NCBI GenBank assembly: GCA_947488305.1
Contig: CANKZM010000004.1
Location: forward strand, 439,501-503,500
DNA length: 64,000 nucleotides
From: an uncultured Roseobacter sp.
Lineage (GTDB): Bacteria > Pseudomonadota > Alphaproteobacteria > Rhodobacterales > Rhodobacteraceae
Direction of reading: 5' to 3'
A model generated the notes under the pieces. The model searched no databases. It was not told the origin of the DNA and saw nothing but the letters and a program-made list of their open reading frames with translations. How positions within the stretch are numbered: the stretch's first letter is position 1; each line of letters starts with the position of its first letter. Shown here in pieces: positions 8,186 to 17,401 of this stretch. The position numbers and the translations under genes were made by a program.

Positions 8186-9313
8186 TCATTGATCCAACAA
8201 GACCCCAGCTGTGTTGGTCCAACTCAGCCAGACGTCGTCCTCCCAGGTGAAACTGCGGCGCGAGACACGGCGGGTGTTGGCGACCTGCGCCTTCATGACT
8301 TTGCCGCCTGGGATTTCCACGTGATAGGTGGAGAGGTTTCCCAGATACGCGATATCGAGGATCTTGCCGGGAACGGCATTGTCAATCTGATCCGGTTTTT
8401 CGGAATGTATGGAGACTTTTTCCGGGCGCAGTGCGAGATGGCAGGATTGTCCGTCTGTGAACGCCCGTTTGCTGGTAGCATGCAAAGGCGCCTGGCCCTC
8501 ATGCCATGAGATTTCAAACGTACCGTCCCCTTTGGCGTTCGCCTGCCCGTCAATGATATTCACGTCACCAATGAAATCAGCAACGTATAGACTGCTGGGC
8601 GCCTCATAGATGTGTTCGGGCGTGGCAACCTGCATTACACGACCCTCGTCCATCACGGCGACCCGGCTGGCGACGGTCATCGCCTCTTCCTGATCGTGGG
8701 TGACGATCACAAAGGTGGTCCCGGTTTTCTCCTGGATATCCATCAATTCAAACTGGGTGGCCTGGCGAAGTTTGGCATCAAGCGCCCCCAATGGCTCATC
8801 AAGCAACAAAAGTTTCGGGGCCTTGGCCAGGCTTCTCGCAAGTGCCACGCGCTGGCGTTGACCACCGGAAATCTGATGAGGTTTGCGTCTGGCGAATTTC
8901 TCGAGCCGCGTCAGCTTGAGCATTTCCGCCACCCGGGTCTCGAGATCCGCTTTCGGCATCTTGGCCCGGCGCAAGCCGAACGCGATGTTCTCATAAACAC
9001 TCAGGTGCGGAAAAAGGGCATAAGACTGGAACATCATGTTCACAGCGCGCTTATTGGGCGGAATTGGTGCGATATCTTCGCCAGCCAACTCGATCACGCC
9101 CGACGTTGGAGACTCAAACCCCGCCAGCATCCGCATCAGCGTGGTCTTGCCGCAACCAGACGGACCGAGCAGAGCAAAGAACTCCTGCTCGAAGATATCG
9201 AGCGTCAAGTCATCAATTGCCGTGAAATCGCCAAATCGTTTGGTCACGGATTTGAAGCGGATCAGCGGCTTTTCTGTTGGATCATCCCATGGTGCAAAGA
9301 CGGCCTCGGTCAC
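8186..9313 (-). CDS. potG: Polyamine-type ABC transporter ATPase (PotA/PotG type)
   Basis: The 375-residue ATP-hydrolysing subunit has Walker A GPSGCGKT at 50-57, a Q-loop at FQSYALFPH, the ABC signature ISGGQ at 148-152 and Walker B LLLLDEP at 168-174. The C-terminal third is the TOBE regulatory domain found in polyamine, sugar and iron importers. It follows the binding-protein gene after a 77-bp gap holding a stable hairpin and precedes the two permeases. Together these form a complete importer, probably for putrescine or a related amine. Confidence 0.9.
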   Translation of the reverse strand: MTEAVFAPWDDPTEKPLIRFKSVTKRFGDFTAIDDLTLDIFEQEFFALLGPSGCGKTTLMRMLAGFESPTSGVIELAGEDIAPIPPNKRAVNMMFQSYALFPHLSVYENIAFGLRRAKMPKADLETRVAEMLKLTRLEKFARRKPHQISGGQRQRVALARSLAKAPKLLLLDEPLGALDAKLRQATQFELMDIQEKTGTTFVIVTHDQEEAMTVASRVAVMDEGRVMQVATPEHIYEAPSSLYVADFIGDVNIIDGQANAKGDGTFEISWHEGQAPLHATSKRAFTDGQSCHLALRPEKVSIHSEKPDQIDNAVPGKILDIAYLGNLSTYHVEIPGGKVMKAQVANTRRVSRRSFTWEDDVWLSWTNTAGVLLDQ

Positions 9314-9350
9314 AACTTATCCTTTGCGCTGCCATGATAGGCAAAAGTTA

Positions 9351-9378
9351 AAAGGCGACGCTTTGTGGCGCCGCCTTT
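9351..9378 (-). terminator. Stem-loop between binding-protein and ATPase genes
   Basis: On the minus strand AAAGGCGGCGC pairs with GCGTCGCCTTT (one G-T wobble) around a six-base loop, then a short T-rich stretch follows. It starts 12 bp after the binding-protein stop. Such a structure typically protects the upstream message or limits read-through, so that the periplasmic binding protein is made in excess over the membrane parts. That role is inferred. Confidence 0.65.
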
Positions 9379-9390
9379 AGTATTTCTAAC

Positions 9391-10473
9391 TCAAGTACCG
9401 GACTTGATCTTGGTCCACATTCTGGTCACAACCCGTTGCGTCCGGGCGGGATAAGGCGTTGTGGTGAAAAGGTTATTCAAGGTCGCTTCATCCGGGTAGA
9501 TGGCGGTATCCCCGATGACATCTTCGATCAGGTATTCCTTGGATGCTGCGTTCCCGTTTGCGTAGTAAACGTAGTTTGACGCCTGAGCCATGTTCTGAGC
9601 GTCCATGATGAAATTCAAAAACACATGCGCGCCTTCAGGATTTGGCGCATCGGTTGGAATTGCCATCTGGTCGAACCACATCTGTGCGCCCTCATTTGGC
9701 GCGTGATAGGCGATTTCGACACCGTTATCAGCTTCGGCCGCGCGGTCACGGGCCTGAAGAATATCGCCTGACCAGCCAACGGCGACGCAAATATCGCCAT
9801 TTGCCAGCGCATTGATGTATTCAGAGGAGTGGAATTTCTGGATATGCGGGCGGATCGACATGAAAAGCGGTTCCGCTTTTGCAATCACGTCTGGATCGTG
9901 GCTGTCAGGGTCTTCGCCAAGATAGTTGAGCGCCGCCGGGATCATCTCTGACGGTGCATCCAGGAAGTGAACGCCGCATTCGGCCAACTTCTCGATGTTT
10001 TCTGGTTTGAAAACGATATCCCAGCTTTGGATCGGGGCATCGGTACCGAGTATTTCCTGAACCTTAGGGACATTTACGCCGATGCCTGTCGTGCCCCACA
10101 TATAATTGATGGAGTATTCGTTGCCGGGGTCATATTGGGCGGTACGGCTTGATACGACGTCCCACATGTTCTCAATGTTGGAAAGCTTGGACTTGTCCAG
10201 TTTCTGGAACGCGCCTGCCGAGATCTGACGCTGAAGAAACGTGCCGGACGGCACGACGACATCATACCCTGAGCCACCCGCAAGCATCTTGGTTTCCAGA
10301 ACCTCATTGCTGTCGAATACGTCGTACACAAGCTCCAGACCGGTTTCTGCTTCGAATTTTTCGAGCAGTTCCTCATCAATGTAGTCCGACCAGTTGTATA
10401 CACGCACTTCGTTGGCACTTGCCGAAGTGACCATCAGCGCCAGAACAGCGCTGCTCACCATGAGCTTCTTCAT
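9391..10473 (-). CDS. potF: Periplasmic putrescine-type binding protein (PotD/PotF family)
   Basis: A 360-residue exported solute-binding protein. The Sec signal peptide spans about residues 1-20 (MKKLMVSSAVLALMVTSASA) and the mature protein opens with NEVRVYNWSDYIDEELL, the classic start of PotF/PotD polyamine receptors. Later GYDVVVPSGTFLQRQISAGA also fits. It is the first gene of a leftward operon (receptor, ATPase, two permeases, oxidase) and diverges from a GntR regulator that probably controls it. Putrescine or a similar amine is the likely ligand, but the pocket residues were not compared with solved structures. Confidence 0.9.
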   Translation of the reverse strand: MKKLMVSSAVLALMVTSASANEVRVYNWSDYIDEELLEKFEAETGLELVYDVFDSNEVLETKMLAGGSGYDVVVPSGTFLQRQISAGAFQKLDKSKLSNIENMWDVVSSRTAQYDPGNEYSINYMWGTTGIGVNVPKVQEILGTDAPIQSWDIVFKPENIEKLAECGVHFLDAPSEMIPAALNYLGEDPDSHDPDVIAKAEPLFMSIRPHIQKFHSSEYINALANGDICVAVGWSGDILQARDRAAEADNGVEIAYHAPNEGAQMWFDQMAIPTDAPNPEGAHVFLNFIMDAQNMAQASNYVYYANGNAASKEYLIEDVIGDTAIYPDEATLNNLFTTTPYPARTQRVVTRMWTKIKSGT

Positions 10474-10519
10474 TGTTTACTCCCGTTTGTATGTCCGGGC
10501 TTTTTTCCCGGTTTCGCAA

Positions 10520-10596
10520 ATTTGATCAATTTTTGCCCTGTTTGGCAAGATGCATTATGCTTTCACGCGGGATTTGCTTGTGCAAGCAATGCATCT
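10520..10596. promoter_or_regulatory. Divergent promoter region with candidate GntR operators
   Basis: The 159-bp gap between the binding-protein gene and the GntR regulator contains a perfect palindrome TTGCTTG-TG-CAAGCAA (10574-10589). It sits inside a wider inverted repeat, AGATGCATT (10548-10556) and AATGCATCT (10588-10596). A separate 9-mer ATTTGATCA (10520-10528) recurs at 11340-11348, before the aminotransferase gene. Palindromes beside a GntR-family gene are the expected kind of operator. Which of the two the regulator binds cannot be told from sequence. Confidence 0.5.
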
Positions 10597-10632
10597 CTTC
10601 AGTCGATCAAAGGTCTTTCAAGTGGAAAATAG

Positions 10633-11313
10633 ATGCCTGTAAATTCAGCAGATACTAAGGCGACAGAGGCCGGAAAACGGCCGGCTCACCAATCCGTTTA
10701 CGAAGAACTTCGTCGGCAAATCCTTTTTGGCGACCTGGCTCCGGGGCAACCAGTGACCATACAGGGTATTGCGCAGACGTTAGGGGCGGGGATGACGCCA
10801 GTGCGCGAAGCCATCAGGCGGCTGATCTCAGCTGGCGCTCTCACAATGATGGGAAACAGGCGCGTGACCGTCCCGATGCTGACAGACCATTGCATAGAAG
10901 AGCTTGATTTCATGCGTAGAAATCTGGAACCCGAACTAGCTGGGCGCGCTGTCGCTTACATTACGTCTGATGAACTTATAGAGTTGGCGGATGAGGATTC
11001 GCTACTGAATCAGGCGATTGCGAGAGGCGATATTAGTGCGTATCTGGCGCACAATTACAGGTTTCATACCAAGCTCTATGCGACGGCCCAGTCGCCCATC
11101 ATCGCGGCAACCGTCGACCGGCTCTGGCTACGATTCGGACCATCGCTGCGTGTCGTATGCGGTCGGTATGGCACGATGAACCTGCCCGACAAACACGCTG
11201 ACCTGTTGCGAGCTCTGGGCGAGAGGAATCGCAAGGCCGCTGAAAAAGCGATGGCTGAGGATGTAAATCAAGGCATGGGGCAGATTCGAGCGGCGCTGAA
11301 CGATCGCTCCTAA
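10633..11313 (+). CDS. GntR-family transcriptional regulator (FCD type)
   Basis: A 226-residue regulator with an N-terminal winged helix-turn-helix at about 15-80 (HQSVYEELRRQILFGDLAPG, then TPVREAIRRLISAGAL) and a helical C-terminal FCD domain for ligand binding. The family generally represses nearby catabolic or transport genes until an effector binds. It diverges from the polyamine-type import operon and is followed in the same direction by the aminotransferase, so it most likely controls both. The ligand is unknown; a polyamine or its breakdown product is a reasonable guess. Confidence 0.9.
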   Translation: MPVNSADTKATEAGKRPAHQSVYEELRRQILFGDLAPGQPVTIQGIAQTLGAGMTPVREAIRRLISAGALTMMGNRRVTVPMLTDHCIEELDFMRRNLEPELAGRAVAYITSDELIELADEDSLLNQAIARGDISAYLAHNYRFHTKLYATAQSPIIAATVDRLWLRFGPSLRVVCGRYGTMNLPDKHADLLRALGERNRKAAEKAMAEDVNQGMGQIRAALNDRS

Positions 11314-11390
11314 CACAATCGATTCGATTGACTCCGTGTAATTTGATCATATTCTGACGATCACAATTTTCACATCAGATCAGGTGCCCC

Positions 11391-12788
11391 ATGTCAGTGA
11401 TTTCTAACCACATGCCGACTGCCGAATTGCAAGCGTTGGATGCGGCACATCATATGCATCCGTTTTCCGAAAATCACGCCTTGGCTGAACGCGGTGCGCG
11501 TGTGATCACCAGGGCTGAAGGGGTGTATCTGACGGACAGCGACGGGAACCAAATTCTGGATGGCATGGCGGGCCTGTGGTGCGTGAACATCGGATACGGA
11601 CGCCATGAAATGGCAGAAGTTGCTGCCCGGCAAATGAAGGAACTGCCCTACTACAACACGTTCTTCATGACGACGCATGTGCCCGCAATTGCACTGGCGC
11701 AGGAGGTTGCGAAACTCGCACCCGAGGGGATGAATCAGATCTTCTTTGCCGGCTCCGGTTCCGAGGCAAACGACACCAATATCCGTCTTGTGCGCACCTA
11801 TTGGGCGGTAAAGGGCAAGCCTGAAAAGAGTCATATCATCAGCCGCAAGAACGCCTACCACGGCTCTTCTGTGGGCTCCGGCAGCCTCGGCGGCATGGCG
11901 TATATGCACGCGCAGGGCGGCATGCCCATCCCCGGTATTCACCATATCAATCAACCTGACTGGTGGACCGAAGGCGGTGACATGACGCGCGAGGAATTTG
12001 GCCTCAGCCGCGCCAAGGAATTGGAAGAGAAAATCCTGGAGTTGGGCGAAGAAAACGTCGCCGCGTTCATCGCGGAGCCTGTACAGGGAGCAGGGGGCGT
12101 CATTGTTCCGCCGGAAACTTACTGGCCTGAAATCCAGCGCATTTGCGACAAGTATGAAATCCTGCTGATCGCGGATGAAGTGATCTGTGGATTTGGCCGG
12201 ACCGGAAATTGGTTCGGGTCTGAAACGATGGGCATTCGCCCGCACATCATGACAATCGCCAAGGGGTTGTCTTCCGGGTATCAGCCAATCGGTGGATCAA
12301 TTGTCTGCGATGAAGTTGCAGAAGTCATCGGATCAACAGAGTTCAACCATGGATACACGTATTCAGGCCACCCGGTTGCCGCTGCGGTGGCGCTGGAGAA
12401 CCTCCGAATCCTGCAAGAGGAAAACATCGTTGAGCATGTGCGTGACGTCGCAGCACCCGCGCTAAAGGCCAAGTTGGAAACATTGGCGGATCACCCGCTG
12501 GTTGGCGAAGTCAGTATCAAGGGCATGATGGCTTCACTGCCGTTGACACCGCACAAGGAAAGCCGCGCGAAATTCGCGGTAGATAGCGGTACCATCGGCT
12601 TGATTTGCAGGGACCGTTGTTTTGCCAACAACCTGGTGATGCGCCATGTCGGCGAACGGATGATTGTGTCGCCGCCACTCATCATAACCGAGGATGATAT
12701 TTCAACGCTGGTCGCCCGCGCCCGCAAAGCGCTCGACGAAACCTATGTCGAAGTAAAGCAACAAGGATTGTTGAAAGCGGCCTCCTGA
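11391..12788 (+). CDS. Class III PLP aminotransferase (polyamine/omega-amino acid:pyruvate type)
   Basis: A 465-residue aminotransferase. It shows GSGSEAND at 121-128 (cofactor phosphate binding), DEV at 262-264 (pyridine nitrogen contact) and the cofactor lysine at K291 in TIAKGLSSGYQPIGG. The opening, with DAAHHMHPF and GARVITRAEGVYLTD, resembles SpuC-type putrescine:pyruvate and related omega-aminotransferases. AGGTG precedes the ATG. Lying between two polyamine-type importers, it probably removes the terminal amino group of the imported amine. Beta-alanine or taurine transaminase activity cannot be excluded. Confidence 0.86.
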   Translation: MSVISNHMPTAELQALDAAHHMHPFSENHALAERGARVITRAEGVYLTDSDGNQILDGMAGLWCVNIGYGRHEMAEVAARQMKELPYYNTFFMTTHVPAIALAQEVAKLAPEGMNQIFFAGSGSEANDTNIRLVRTYWAVKGKPEKSHIISRKNAYHGSSVGSGSLGGMAYMHAQGGMPIPGIHHINQPDWWTEGGDMTREEFGLSRAKELEEKILELGEENVAAFIAEPVQGAGGVIVPPETYWPEIQRICDKYEILLIADEVICGFGRTGNWFGSETMGIRPHIMTIAKGLSSGYQPIGGSIVCDEVAEVIGSTEFNHGYTYSGHPVAAAVALENLRILQEENIVEHVRDVAAPALKAKLETLADHPLVGEVSIKGMMASLPLTPHKESRAKFAVDSGTIGLICRDRCFANNLVMRHVGERMIVSPPLIITEDDISTLVARARKALDETYVEVKQQGLLKAAS

Positions 12789-13040
12789 TCCATCCGGAGA
12801 ATCGCCTCTTCAATAACACGGGTATAACCCCCGATTGTGTTGCCCTGGCGTCAGCCTTGGTGATTGCGTCGCATATCGCTGTCAAAATGGCGGGATTGGT
12901 GTGACAACGCGCAATTCGGACTGGAATTCTCGGCAAATGGCGGAAAGTACAGCTAACTGCTTGCAAACTTGCAGCCGTCTGGCTTTACTTTGCCCACAAC
13001 ACATGCGGCCAACCGCAGACAAAAAAACGGGGAGCCACCA
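12789..13040 (+). promoter_or_regulatory. Gap before second ABC importer
   Basis: About 250 bp without a convincing gene separate the aminotransferase from the second transporter. A long-start version of the ATPase frame extends 24 codons into it (ATG at 12969), but those residues do not resemble the family. The stretch probably holds the promoter of the second transporter operon. I could not identify -35/-10 boxes or the operators seen at 10.5 kb. Confidence 0.35.
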
Positions 13041-14141
13041 TTGGCGCAAGACAAGCTGGCTGATGCATTCGTCGAATTCGATCGCGTGCAGAAAAGTTAC
13101 GACGGGGAAAACCTGGTCGTAAAGGATCTGAACCTCTTCATGCCGAAGGGAGAGTTTCTGACCATGTTGGGGCCATCCGGGTCAGGGAAAACCACCTGTC
13201 TGATGATGCTGGCTGGTTTTGAGACTGCGACGCATGGTGACATCCGATTGGATGGCCAGTCGATCAACAACATCCCGCCCCACAAACGTGGGATCGGCAT
13301 GGTGTTCCAGAACTACGCGCTCTTTCCCCATATGACGGTTGCGGAGAACCTCTCGTTCCCGCTGGAAGTGCGCAAGATGGGCAAGTCCGATCGTGAGGCA
13401 AAGGTCAAACGTGCGTTGGACATGGTGCAGATGGGGGCCTTTGGCGGGCGCCGTCCCGCGCAGTTGTCAGGCGGCCAGCAACAAAGGATCGCTTTGGCGC
13501 GTGCGCTTGTGTTTGAGCCTGAACTGGTTCTGATGGATGAACCTTTGGGCGCGTTGGACAAGCAGCTGCGCGAAACACTCCAGTTTGAAATCACAAAACT
13601 TGCGCATGATCTGGGCATCACCGTGGTCTATGTGACCCATGACCAAACCGAAGCTTTGACCATGTCGGACCGCGTTGCTGTGTTTGATGATGGGCGCATT
13701 CAACAACTTGCGCCCCCGGACCGGCTCTATGAAGAGCCTGAAAACAGTTTCGTTGCGCAGTTTATTGGCGAGAACAACACGCTGGAAGGTGTCGTGAAAG
13801 AGATCAGTGGCGACAAGTGCCTTGTCCAGCTCGATGGTGGAGAGTTGATCGATGCCAAACCGGTCAATGTGACCGCGGCGGGGGACAGGACCCGTGTCTC
13901 TATCCGCCCAGAGCGCGTGGAATACAACAAGGATCGCCTTAGCCCGGATGCACATACGCTAAATGCTGAAGTGCTGGAGTTTATATACATGGGGGACATT
14001 TTCCGGACCCGGCTCAAAGTGGCCGGAACGGATGAATTTGTCATAAAGACACGTAACGCACCTGATGTGGAGCGTTTGAAGCCGGGCCAATCCATCGAGA
14101 TTGGCTGGCTGCCAGAGGATTGCCGCGCGTTGGACGCCTGA
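13041..14141 (+). CDS. ABC transporter ATPase (PotA type), second importer
   Basis: ATPase of 366 residues from a TTG start at 13041 preceded by GGGGAG; the family homology begins a few codons later (FVEFDRVQKSYDGENLVVKD). Walker A GPSGSGKT is at 44-51, the signature LSGGQ at 142-146 and Walker B LVLMDEP at 162-168, followed by a C-terminal TOBE domain. It opens a rightward operon with a binding protein, a DUF1330 protein and two permeases. It resembles the first ATPase in type but is a distinct sequence, so the two importers are not a recent duplication. Confidence 0.88.
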   Translation: MAQDKLADAFVEFDRVQKSYDGENLVVKDLNLFMPKGEFLTMLGPSGSGKTTCLMMLAGFETATHGDIRLDGQSINNIPPHKRGIGMVFQNYALFPHMTVAENLSFPLEVRKMGKSDREAKVKRALDMVQMGAFGGRRPAQLSGGQQQRIALARALVFEPELVLMDEPLGALDKQLRETLQFEITKLAHDLGITVVYVTHDQTEALTMSDRVAVFDDGRIQQLAPPDRLYEEPENSFVAQFIGENNTLEGVVKEISGDKCLVQLDGGELIDAKPVNVTAAGDRTRVSIRPERVEYNKDRLSPDAHTLNAEVLEFIYMGDIFRTRLKVAGTDEFVIKTRNAPDVERLKPGQSIEIGWLPEDCRALDA

Positions 14142-14260
14142 CCGCCCATGCGCGCCTTCATCGCAGGTCAATCGAGATTTGCGATCAGAAAGAGGTGGGG
14201 GCCAAGCCCGTTGCCGTCCGCCTCACCACCCAAACGGGCAAATAAACTGGGAGACTATAA

Positions 14261-15367
14261 ATGAAACTGACCAAAACGCTTTTGGCAACAACCGCACTGA
14301 CAGTTGCGGCTGGTATGGCCTCGGCAGATGGCCACATGGCCAGCGAGATGACGATTGTCAGCTGGGGAGGTGCCTACTCCAACTCGCAACAAGAGGCATA
14401 TCACAACCCCTACATGGAAAAGACCGGCGTTAACATTATCAACGATTCCTCTTCGTCCGAAGCTGTCGCAAAGCTGCGCGCCATGAACGAAGCAGGAAAT
14501 GTCACATGGGACGTCGTTGATGTGGTTGCGGCGGATGCGATCCGTCTCTGCGACGAAGGTTTGGCCATGGAGATCGACCCGGACGAGCATCTGGCGCCTG
14601 CACCAGATGGCACATCGGCTGAGGACGACTTTGGCGACCTGATCGTGTCTGACTGCTTTATTCCGCAGATCGTCTATTCCACCACGTTCGGTTATCGCAC
14701 CGACATGGTTGGTGACACACCGCCGACATCCGTTTGTGACGTCTTCGACACCGAAGCATATCCAGGCAAACGTGCGCTGGAAAAAAACCCAATCAACAAC
14801 ATGGAATGGGCACTGCTTTGTGACGGCGTTGCCAAGGACGAAGTCTATGATGTGCTGGAAACCGAAGAAGGTCAGCAGCAAGCTCTGGATAAGCTGGCGA
14901 CCATCAAGGACGAAGTGATCTGGTGGTCAGCTGGTGCGGATACGCCGCAGCTTCTGGCGGATGGTGAGATCGTCATGGGGTCTACCTATAACGGTCGTCT
15001 GTTCTCGGTCATTGAAGAGCAAAAGCAGCCGGTTGCCATGCTCTGGGACGCACAGGTGTTTGACCTTGACGGTTGGATCATCCCCGCTGGCCTGCCCGAG
15101 GACCGTCTGGCCCGTGCGCTGGACTACATCTACTTCGCGACAGACACGCAGCGTCTGGCGGATCAGTCCAAGTACATCAGCTATGGCCCTGCACGTGCAT
15201 CTTCTGCACCGCTGGTCAGCACGCACGCCGATCTGGGCATCGAAATGGCGCCACACATGCCAACCGATCCGGAAAACGCCAAGAACACGTTCCTTTATAA
15301 CTACGAGTTCTGGGCTGATTATCGAGACGACATCGACGCGAAATTCCAGGCGTGGCTGGCTCAATAA
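14261..15367 (+). CDS. Periplasmic solute-binding protein (PotD-like), second importer
   Basis: A 368-residue exported protein with signal peptide at about 1-22 ([22 protein letters not shown]). The mature start contains [20 protein letters not shown], which places it in the PotD/PotF-related family 1 binding proteins. It is nearer to the subgroup whose ligands are often other amines or unknown small molecules than to classic PotF. GGGAG precedes the ATG. It follows the ATPase gene by 119 bp and heads the rest of the operon. The ligand is unknown. Confidence 0.85.
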   Translation: MKLTKTLLATTALTVAAGMASADGHMASEMTIVSWGGAYSNSQQEAYHNPYMEKTGVNIINDSSSSEAVAKLRAMNEAGNVTWDVVDVVAADAIRLCDEGLAMEIDPDEHLAPAPDGTSAEDDFGDLIVSDCFIPQIVYSTTFGYRTDMVGDTPPTSVCDVFDTEAYPGKRALEKNPINNMEWALLCDGVAKDEVYDVLETEEGQQQALDKLATIKDEVIWWSAGADTPQLLADGEIVMGSTYNGRLFSVIEEQKQPVAMLWDAQVFDLDGWIIPAGLPEDRLARALDYIYFATDTQRLADQSKYISYGPARASSAPLVSTHADLGIEMAPHMPTDPENAKNTFLYNYEFWADYRDDIDAKFQAWLAQ

Positions 15368-15437
15368 GCGCTGCTTGAGCGTGATACCGGGAAGGGCGCA
15401 TCTTGCGGCCTTCCCACAAGACCACCGGAGGATGCCG

Positions 15438-15725
15438 ATGCCGAAAGGATATATCATAGGTCACGTCACAGTCAGTGACCCAGAGGCCTACAAGCCCTAC
15501 GCGATCCGAAACAATGAGATTTTCCCGCGTCACGGCGGTACATTTCTCGTGCGGGGCGGTGCATCTGAAATTCTCGAAGGGGAGGGACATCCCCGCCACG
15601 TCATCGTTGAGTTTCCATCCTATGAGGCCGCGCTGGCCTGCTACAACGACCCTGATTATCAGGAAAACATGAAAATCCGTCAGGCTAACTCTGACGGGAC
15701 CATTATCGTGGCCGAAGGGGTCTGA
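15438..15725 (+). CDS. DUF1330 domain protein inside ABC operon
   Basis: A 95-residue protein with the DUF1330 pattern: [20 protein letters not shown], then a GGTFLVRGG turn and [20 protein letters not shown]. These proteins adopt a dimeric ferredoxin-like fold and have no firmly established reaction. There is no signal peptide, so it acts in the cytoplasm. GGAGG precedes the ATG, and the next permease starts 1 bp after its stop, so it is made together with the importer. A role in handling the imported compound is an inference from position alone. Confidence 0.85.
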   Translation: MPKGYIIGHVTVSDPEAYKPYAIRNNEIFPRHGGTFLVRGGASEILEGEGHPRHVIVEFPSYEAALACYNDPDYQENMKIRQANSDGTIIVAEGV

Positions 15726-15726
15726 T

Positions 15727-17397
15727 ATGACCGACAGTACGATGACACCTGACGAACACCGCCGCGCGGATGAGGCCGCGACAGGCCCCATGCTGGCCGC
15801 AGACGGGCGGCCCCTGAAGGTCAGCCTGAACCGTGCCCTGCGCCGTCAGAAATTGCGCGCGATGTTGCTGATCGCACCGCTTCTGATTTTTGTGCTGGTG
15901 ACATTCATTGCGCCAATTGCGGACATGCTCTTTCGTTCGATCGAGAACCAGATCGTGTCGGATACGTTGCCGCGTACGACAAGCGAACTCGCCACGTGGG
16001 ACGCGGAAACGGGAGAAATCCCGCCGCCCGAGGTCTTCGATGCGCTTTTCAAGGACATGTTCATCGCGACCGAGCGCAAAGCGCATACCCGTCTTGGGTC
16101 CCGTCTGAACTATGAACTCACCGGTGTTTCCTCGCTGTTCCGCAAGTCGGGTCGTCGCGTCGACGATATGGGCGAGGTCTATCAGGATCAATTCGAAGAC
16201 CTGAACGACTTCTGGAAGGATGGCGAAAACTGGAGCGCGCTTATGGGGTCCGACGCGTGGCGTTCCTCCATGAGCGATTGGGACGGCAAAGATGGTCGCT
16301 CTGCGCCTGCTTTTGAACCCCGCAGCGATGTAGCGTCGACGCTTCCAGAAACCGTTGCCATCTACCGGGAGTTCGTGGATTTTGTCCTGTCCGAGGATGA
16401 CAACCCGTTGGCCGAGGACCCATGGGCTGTTGTCTATGCGGCTCTTTATGAAGATCTGGCCAATGGTGCCGATGTATCTGCTGTGAGCGGAGCGGGTGCC
16501 GCCGAACTTCTGGAGGCCGAGGCGGCCGCATCCAATTTCGAAACTGTCGACTATACGGCGGCTTTCGCTGATGTCGACAAGGACTGGCATAGTATTGAGG
16601 TCTGGCAGACGATCCAGACGTACAGCCCGGATTTCACGTCGGGGTACTTCCTGAACGCCGTGGACATGCAGAAGACGCCCGATGGTCCGGCCATGCGCCC
16701 AGACAATGAGCGCATCTATATCAAGCTTTTCATCCGGACCATGTTCATGTCGCTGGTGATTACGGGAAGCTGCATCCTGTTGGGCTATCCCGTTGCCTGG
16801 ATACTGGCCAACCTGCCAGCACGCACCGCAAACCTGTTGATGATCCTTGTGTTGCTGCCGTTCTGGACGTCGCTGTTGGTGCGGACCAGCGCGTGGAAGG
16901 TCATGTTGCAGCAACAGGGTGTGGTGAATGACACACTCGTTTGGCTCGGGATCGTGGCAGACGACAGTCGTTTGGCACTGATCAACAACCAGACCGGCAC
17001 GATTATCGCAATGACGCATATTCTGCTGCCCTTCATGATCCTGCCGCTCTATTCCGTGATGAAAACCATTCCGCCAAGTTACCTGCGTGCGGCCAAGTCG
17101 CTGGGGGCCACCAACTGGACGGCTTTCTGGCGGGTCTATTTCCCGCAGTCTGTACCAGGTATTGGCGCGGGGTCGATCCTCGTGTTCATCCTCGCCATTG
17201 GCTACTACATCACGCCCGAAATTGTTGGCGGCACGACGGGTACCTTCATCTCGAACCGGATTGCCTACCACATTTCCAGCTCGCTCAATTGGGGCCTCGC
17301 TGCGGCTCTGGGTGCAATCCTGCTGGCCTTCGTTCTGGGTCTCTATTGGGCCTATGACAAGATCGTCGGCATCGACAACGTGAAACTGGGAGGGTGA
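15727..17397 (+). CDS. ABC permease with large extracytoplasmic insert (PotB type)
   Basis: A permease of 556 residues, nearly twice the family's usual length. The first membrane helix is at about 46-68. About 265 mostly polar residues then follow before the next helix (about 334-360), after which the normal permease core continues. The EAA loop reads YLRAAKSLGATNWTAFWRVY near 452-471. By the positive-inside layout the insert should face the periplasm; its Trp- and Asp-rich segments (DFWKDGENWSALMGSDAW) suggest a folded domain. I saw no frameshift: the frame is open throughout and joins the core smoothly. Its partner permease is also extended. Confidence 0.85.
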   Translation: MTDSTMTPDEHRRADEAATGPMLAADGRPLKVSLNRALRRQKLRAMLLIAPLLIFVLVTFIAPIADMLFRSIENQIVSDTLPRTTSELATWDAETGEIPPPEVFDALFKDMFIATERKAHTRLGSRLNYELTGVSSLFRKSGRRVDDMGEVYQDQFEDLNDFWKDGENWSALMGSDAWRSSMSDWDGKDGRSAPAFEPRSDVASTLPETVAIYREFVDFVLSEDDNPLAEDPWAVVYAALYEDLANGADVSAVSGAGAAELLEAEAAASNFETVDYTAAFADVDKDWHSIEVWQTIQTYSPDFTSGYFLNAVDMQKTPDGPAMRPDNERIYIKLFIRTMFMSLVITGSCILLGYPVAWILANLPARTANLLMILVLLPFWTSLLVRTSAWKVMLQQQGVVNDTLVWLGIVADDSRLALINNQTGTIIAMTHILLPFMILPLYSVMKTIPPSYLRAAKSLGATNWTAFWRVYFPQSVPGIGAGSILVFILAIGYYITPEIVGGTTGTFISNRIAYHISSSLNWGLAAALGAILLAFVLGLYWAYDKIVGIDNVKLGG

Positions 17398-17401
17398 GAC
17401 A

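Noticed and set aside
11394-12245. A 283-codon frame antisense to the aminotransferase
   Set aside because: It mirrors a strongly supported PLP enzyme gene and shows no protein-like motif.
15727-17397. Frameshift or gene fusion in the 556-residue permease
   Set aside because: The frame is continuous, codon use is even, and the partner permease is also extended, so the length looks genuine.
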